NCBI GenBank assembly: GCA_023428425.1 | Contig: JAEYYP010000347.1 | Coordinates: 1-18,427, forward strand | Origin: Pseudomonadota bacterium | GTDB taxonomy: Bacteria; Pseudomonadota; Alphaproteobacteria; Rhizobiales; Devosiaceae | Reading direction: 5' to 3' | Length of the DNA stretch: 18,427 nucleotides | Shown here: one piece after another, positions 14,960 to 18,427 of the stretch | How positions within the stretch are numbered: position 1 is the first letter of the stretch | How the letters are laid out: each line of letters starts with the position of its first letter | Translations under genes and position numbers: made by a program | The notes under the pieces: generated by a model | Database searches by the model: none | Told to the model about the DNA's origin: nothing | The model's input: only the letters and a program-made list of their open reading frames with translations

Positions 14960-15871
14960 TTACTCGGCCGCGATCGCCTCACGGGCATTCAGCGCTATCA
15001 GGTCGCGCGCCCGCCTGAGGCTGTCGGGCTGCTCGCGGCGGTACCGGTCGCCGATTTCCATCATCAGCACGGTGCCGGGCAGGAAGGTGAGGTCGCTGAA
15101 AATCCGCTCCCACGCGATATCGCCCCAGCCGAGCGGCATGTGCAGGTCGCCGATGCCCAGCGCGGTGTTCTCCTGCAGGTGATAGCCCCTGTAGAAGCCC
15201 TGGGGGCGGCCGAACGAGTCATGCACGTGCAGGTGGCCGGCCACCGGCGCCATCGCGGCGATCTCGGCGTGGAAGTCCAGGCCCTTGAACGTCGCCTCGA
15301 TATAGGCGTGCGAGAAGTCGATCAGCGCCACTACGTTGGGGTGGTTCACCGCCTTCACCGTCGCGGCGACCTCCGACGGCGTCTGGCGATACTGCCCCGG
15401 CTCGGTGGTGAAGATGTTCTCGAGCGCAATGCGCACGCCATGCGGGCGCGCGAAGTCGGCGAGTTCGGTCAGTGCCTCGCGCTCGAGCTCGTCGGCCCCG
15501 GCCCAGTCGGCGATGGCGTCGGCGCGCAGATTGCCCGAGTGATGGACGAGGATGCCCGACCCGATCGAGTTGCACACCTCGACCAGCGCCTTGGCGGCGT
15601 CGATCTGGTAGCGCTGCGTCACCGGGTCCATGAAGTTGGACGAGACGAGTCCGTGTACGGTGTAGCGGAAGTCGAATTGCTTCGTCAGCGCCACCAGTGC
15701 CTCGTGCCGTTCGCGGATGATCCGGCCGCCGGCGATCAGGTCGAGCGCCGTGACGCCGATCTCGATCGTGTCGACGCCCATGTCGGCATTGGCGCGCATA
15801 TCTGCTTCGAGCTGGGCGAACTCGCCATTGCGGGTGCCGACATTGAATCCGGTACCGATGAGGTTGCTCAT
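14960..15871 (-). CDS. Sugar phosphate isomerase/epimerase family protein (xylose isomerase-like TIM barrel)
   Basis: A 303-residue single-domain TIM barrel of the AP-endonuclease-2/xylose isomerase-like family. Probable metal ligands are E151 in IALENI, D185 and H188 in LIDFSH, H215/H217 and D218 in HLHVHDSF, and E272 in LMMEIGD. H73 in VHG and H110-H111 are other conserved-looking barrel histidines. Members isomerise or epimerise sugars or inositol derivatives, and a few process DNA or phosphodiesters. The ugp-like transporter genes just upstream in the same direction argue for a sugar, polyol or glycerophosphodiester substrate. GGAG (15878-15881 on the opposite strand) lies 6 nt before the ATG. 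The gene probably ends the ugp-like operon, 48 nt after ugpC, and takes the place where ugpQ often sits. Confidence 0.88.
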   Translation of the reverse strand: MSNLIGTGFNVGTRNGEFAQLEADMRANADMGVDTIEIGVTALDLIAGGRIIRERHEALVALTKQFDFRYTVHGLVSSNFMDPVTQRYQIDAAKALVEVCNSIGSGILVHHSGNLRADAIADWAGADELEREALTELADFARPHGVRIALENIFTTEPGQYRQTPSEVAATVKAVNHPNVVALIDFSHAYIEATFKGLDFHAEIAAMAPVAGHLHVHDSFGRPQGFYRGYHLQENTALGIGDLHMPLGWGDIAWERIFSDLTFLPGTVLMMEIGDRYRREQPDSLRRARDLIALNAREAIAAE

Positions 15872-15919
15872 TGAAAACTCCGTGGGTCAGTATTCTGGAA
15901 GACCGATGCCTTGGGGCAC

Positions 15920-16996
15920 TCAGTGGGTGATGCGGCGGCCATCCTCGGCCGAAAACACGTGGAGGGCGTTGCCGTCGACGCTGAGGTGCACCGGCATGCC
16001 GGTGGTGATCTCCGCGGTGTCGGTGTCGACGGCGACCAGCCTGCTGCCATTGGCTTCGGCGTGGATGAGGCGGGAGGCGCCCAGCTCCTCGACATAGTCG
16101 ACCACCGCCGGGATGGCCCCATGCGCCTCGGCTCCGGTGCGCCGCACCGATTCCGGCCGCACGCCCAGCACCACCTTGCGGCCGGGCTGCCGAACGCCAT
16201 TGAGCAGCGGCACGCTCATGCGGCCGCCCTGCCCGTAGACGAATTGGCCGTCGGCATCGAACTCGCCATCGAGCAGGTTCATCGCCGGCGAGCCGATGAA
16301 GTCGGCGACAAAGCGGCTGGCCGGATTGTTGTAGACGTCGGTTGGACGACCGATCTGCTCGACCTTGCCGGCGTTCATGATGATCAGCTTGTCGGCCAGC
16401 GTCATCGCCTCGATCTGGTCATGGGTGACGAACACCGAGGTGACGCCGAGGTCGCGATGCAGCCGCCGTACCTCGGCCCGCATGGCAACGCGCAGCTTGG
16501 CGTCGAGGTTGGAGAACGGCTCGTCGAAGAGAAACACCTTGGGCTCGCGCACCATGGCGCGCGCCATCGCGACGCGCTGGCGCTGGCCGCCGGACATTTC
16601 GCCCGGTCGACGGTCGAGGAACGTCTCGAGCCCCACGGACTTGGCCACGGCCGCGACGCGGGCATCGCGCTCGACCTTGGGCACCCTGGCCACCTTCAGC
16701 GAGTAGCCGATGTTCTGGCGCACCGTCATGTGCGGGTAGAGCGCGTAGTTCTGGAACACCATGGCACAGCCACGCTCGCGCGGCTCGAGGTCGTTGACCA
16801 CCGTATCGCCGATCGAGATCGTGCCCCCGCTGATCGCTTCGAGCCCGGCGATCATGCGCAGCAGCGTGGACTTGCCGCAGCCCGACGGCCCGAGGATGAC
16901 GACGAACTCGCCAGCCTCGATCTCGACGTCGACGCCATGCACGACCTGGCTTTTGCCGTAGCTTTTCTTCACGCCCTTGATGGAAATCTGGGACAT
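15920..16996 (-). CDS. ugpC: ABC transporter ATP-binding protein, UgpC/MalK type
   Basis: A 358-residue ATPase of the carbohydrate uptake class 1 family. Walker A is GPSGCGKST (36-44), the Q-loop is FQNYALYPHMT, the signature is MSGGQRQRVA (134-143), Walker B is FLFDEPFSNLDA (155-166) and the switch histidine is H192 in VTHD. The C-terminal third (from about 235) is the TOBE/regulatory region, with IGSPAMNLLDG and LGVRPESV. The length fits UgpC (about 356). The ATG at 16996 was preferred over an in-frame TTG at 17008 that would overlap ugpE. It is 12 nt downstream of ugpE in the same operon. Such ATPases can serve several importers, so substrate is set by the missing binding protein. Confidence 0.92.
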   Translation of the reverse strand: MSQISIKGVKKSYGKSQVVHGVDVEIEAGEFVVILGPSGCGKSTLLRMIAGLEAISGGTISIGDTVVNDLEPRERGCAMVFQNYALYPHMTVRQNIGYSLKVARVPKVERDARVAAVAKSVGLETFLDRRPGEMSGGQRQRVAMARAMVREPKVFLFDEPFSNLDAKLRVAMRAEVRRLHRDLGVTSVFVTHDQIEAMTLADKLIIMNAGKVEQIGRPTDVYNNPASRFVADFIGSPAMNLLDGEFDADGQFVYGQGGRMSVPLLNGVRQPGRKVVLGVRPESVRRTGAEAHGAIPAVVDYVEELGASRLIHAEANGSRLVAVDTDTAEITTGMPVHLSVDGNALHVFSAEDGRRITH

Positions 16997-17008
16997 CGTT
17001 CTATCCAA

Positions 17009-17926
17009 TCACTTGTCGCGGGAAATCAGGCCACGCACGAACCAGCGCTGCATGAAGGCAACGACCAGCAGCGGTGGCAGCATGATGATGAGGGCGCCGG
17101 CCATGGTGACGTTCCAGTCCGGCGTGCCGTTCTGCGCCGGGATCAGCGCCTTGAGCTGCATCACCACGGTGCCGAAATTGGCCCTGTCGGTGGTGACCAG
17201 CAGCGGCCACAGGTACTGGTTCCAGCTCGAGACGAACATGATGGTGGCGAGCGCCAGCATGTTGGTGCGGCTCAAGGGGATCAGCACGTCGACCAAGAAC
17301 TCGAGCGGCTTGGCCCCATCCATCTTCGAGGCCTCGACCAGTTCGTCCGGGATGGTCATGAAGAACTGGCGATAGAGGAACGTCCCGGTAGCCGTGGCGA
17401 CCAGCGGTAGGATGAGGCCGGTATAGGAGTTGAGCAGGTTCCAGTTGAGACTGACCTGCACCCCGCTCAGCGCGTTGAGCAGCCAGCTGATGCCGGTGAC
17501 GTCGAGGATGACCTGGAACGGCAGCAGCGCGTTGGCGGCGATCGCGTAGGTCGGCACGATGCGCACTTCGAGCGGCAGCATCAGGGTGATGAAGATCGCC
17601 CAGAAGCTGATCATCCGACCGCGGAAGCTGAAGAACACGATGGCGAAGGCGGAGAGCGAGGCGAGGACGATCTTGCCCGCCGTCACTCCGATGGCGACGA
17701 TGAAGCTGTTGATCATCTTGGGCCCGAGGTCGGCACGCGCCCAGGCCACCTGCAGGTTCTCCCACAGGTGCGAGGAGGGCCAAAGGTTGATCGGCACCCG
17801 GCTGACTTCCTGCAGCGACTGGCTGCCGGCGACGAGGGTAATCCAGAACGGGATGACGACGAGAAAGGCACCGATCGCCATCGCGACATAGGTGACGAAG
17901 TTGAAGAAGGGGGAGCGTTCGATCAT
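17009..17926 (-). CDS. ugpE: Carbohydrate ABC transporter permease, UgpE-like
   Basis: A 305-residue inner-membrane permease. From memory it aligns with E. coli UgpE (281 residues) over its length: N-terminal MIERSPF, GKIVLASLSAFAIVFF, FITLMLPLEVRIVPT (112-126), FLYRQFFMTIPDELVEA, the EAA loop EASKMDGAKPLEFLVDVLIP (198-217), WNQYLWPLLVTT and the end MQRWFVRGLISRDK. About six membrane helices are expected. Residues about 133-163 look like an insertion relative to E. coli UgpE, in a region between membrane segments. With ugpA and ugpC it should form an importer for sn-glycerol-3-phosphate, a glycerophosphodiester or another sugar. It starts 10 nt after the ugpA stop. Confidence 0.9.
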   Translation of the reverse strand: MIERSPFFNFVTYVAMAIGAFLVVIPFWITLVAGSQSLQEVSRVPINLWPSSHLWENLQVAWARADLGPKMINSFIVAIGVTAGKIVLASLSAFAIVFFSFRGRMISFWAIFITLMLPLEVRIVPTYAIAANALLPFQVILDVTGISWLLNALSGVQVSLNWNLLNSYTGLILPLVATATGTFLYRQFFMTIPDELVEASKMDGAKPLEFLVDVLIPLSRTNMLALATIMFVSSWNQYLWPLLVTTDRANFGTVVMQLKALIPAQNGTPDWNVTMAGALIIMLPPLLVVAFMQRWFVRGLISRDK

Positions 17927-17936
17927 CTCCGGCGCC

Positions 17937-18427
17937 TCAATTGTAGTGGACGCGACGTTCCACCCATTTGAACTGGATGAAGGTCAGCCCGATGACGATG
18001 AACATGAGGACGATCGACTGGGCGGCGGCGCCCGAATAGTCGAGCGTCTTGAAGCCGTCGAAGTAGATCTTGTAAACCATCACCTCGGTCTGCCCGTAGG
18101 GGCCGCCCTCGGTCATGGTGTCGATCAGCCCAAAACTGTCGGTGAAGCTCGAGATGATGTTCATGATGAGCAGGAAGAACGCCGTCGGCGCGATCAGCGG
18201 AAGCTGCAGGTCGAAGATTCGGCGCAGCGGTCGCGCCCCATCCATCGCCCCGGCCTCGTTGATCGAGCGCGGGATCATCTGCAGCGCGGCAAGAAAGAAG
18301 ATGAAGTTGTAGCCGATGCCGAGCCAGGCATGGCAGACGATCACCATGGCGAGCGCCTGCACGCCGTTGGTCGAGGGGTCCCAGATACCGGGCCACACCT
18401 GGTTCACCGCGCCGATCAGCCCGGACT
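17937..18427 (-). CDS. ugpA: Carbohydrate ABC transporter permease, UgpA-like, C-terminal part
   Basis: The reading frame is open to the right edge, so the gene's start lies outside the window; about 163 codons are visible. The sequence matches the C-terminal half of UgpA: YNFIFFLAALQMIPRSINEA, the EAA loop NEAGAMDGARPLRRIFDLQLP, LIAPTAFFLLIMNIISSFTD, the segment GGPYGQTEVMVYKIYFDGF, and the end QFKWVERRVHYN. It is the partner of ugpE in the channel. The periplasmic binding protein gene (ugpB position) and the operon promoter would lie further right. Confidence 0.9.
   Translation of the reverse strand, partial: SGLIGAVNQVWPGIWDPSTNGVQALAMVIVCHAWLGIGYNFIFFLAALQMIPRSINEAGAMDGARPLRRIFDLQLPLIAPTAFFLLIMNIISSFTDSFGLIDTMTEGGPYGQTEVMVYKIYFDGFKTLDYSGAAAQSIVLMFIVIGLTFIQFKWVERRVHYN

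Noticed and set aside
14960..15871. DNA repair AP endonuclease
   Set aside because: The fold family includes endonuclease IV, but the placement after sugar-transport genes favours a sugar isomerase/epimerase.
15911..17410. Long + strand open frame (499 codons) opposite ugpC and ugpE
   Set aside because: The opposite strand encodes intact Walker, signature and EAA motifs; the antisense product is H/D/R-rich with no domain.

Overview
This window is GC-rich and densely packed, with short intergenic gaps, many ATGA or TGATG overlaps and some GTG starts. The gene content points to an alphaproteobacterium of the Hyphomicrobiales, perhaps Devosia- or Rhizobium-like: a NirA/flavoprotein pair, many ABC importers, a ugp-type operon, LacI regulators and ROK kinases. 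That placement is inference from gene style; there is no rRNA or other phylogenetic marker. I see no mobile element, tRNA, CRISPR array or prophage.

Region by region. (1) 1-2695, + strand: the 3' part of a siroheme/4Fe-4S nitrite (or sulfite) reductase, overlapping by 4 nt a CysJ-like FAD/NADPH reductase that carries an N-terminal 4Fe-4S domain where CysJ has a flavodoxin domain. (2) 2748-6078, + strand: an EbgR/GalR-like LacI regulator and a glycoside hydrolase family 2 enzyme, with a perfect 16-bp palindrome between them. (3) 6075-7708, - strand: a ROK sugar kinase (NagK-like) and a CutC-family protein, translationally coupled; the cutC stop overlaps the GH2 stop in a shared CTAG. (4) 7768-8781, + strand: a second LacI regulator, divergent from the kinase. 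(5) 8886-12757, - strand: a complete polar-amino-acid ABC importer operon (permease, permease, ATPase, Ntn-hydrolase of the glycosylasparaginase family, periplasmic binding protein). Its promoter has a consensus -35 box and a perfect 14-bp LacI-type operator over the presumed start of transcription. (6) 12831-14918: a luciferase-like flavin monooxygenase (-) divergent from a DMT/EamA exporter (+). (7) 14960-18427, - strand: the end of ugpA, then ugpE, ugpC and a sugar phosphate isomerase/epimerase-like TIM barrel.

How the genes may work together. The most interesting proposal is that regions 3-5 form a salvage route for glycosylasparagine (GlcNAc-Asn), the linkage remnant of N-glycoproteins. 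The amino-acid-type importer would bring it in, the cytoplasmic glycosylasparaginase-family hydrolase would release the sugar and aspartate, and the NagK-like ROK kinase would phosphorylate GlcNAc, under control of the LacI repressor. This is inference from gene families, lack of a signal peptide on the hydrolase, and the operator; no nagA or nagB is present here. The ugp-like operon probably imports a sugar, polyol or glycerophosphodiester, but its binding protein gene lies outside the window.
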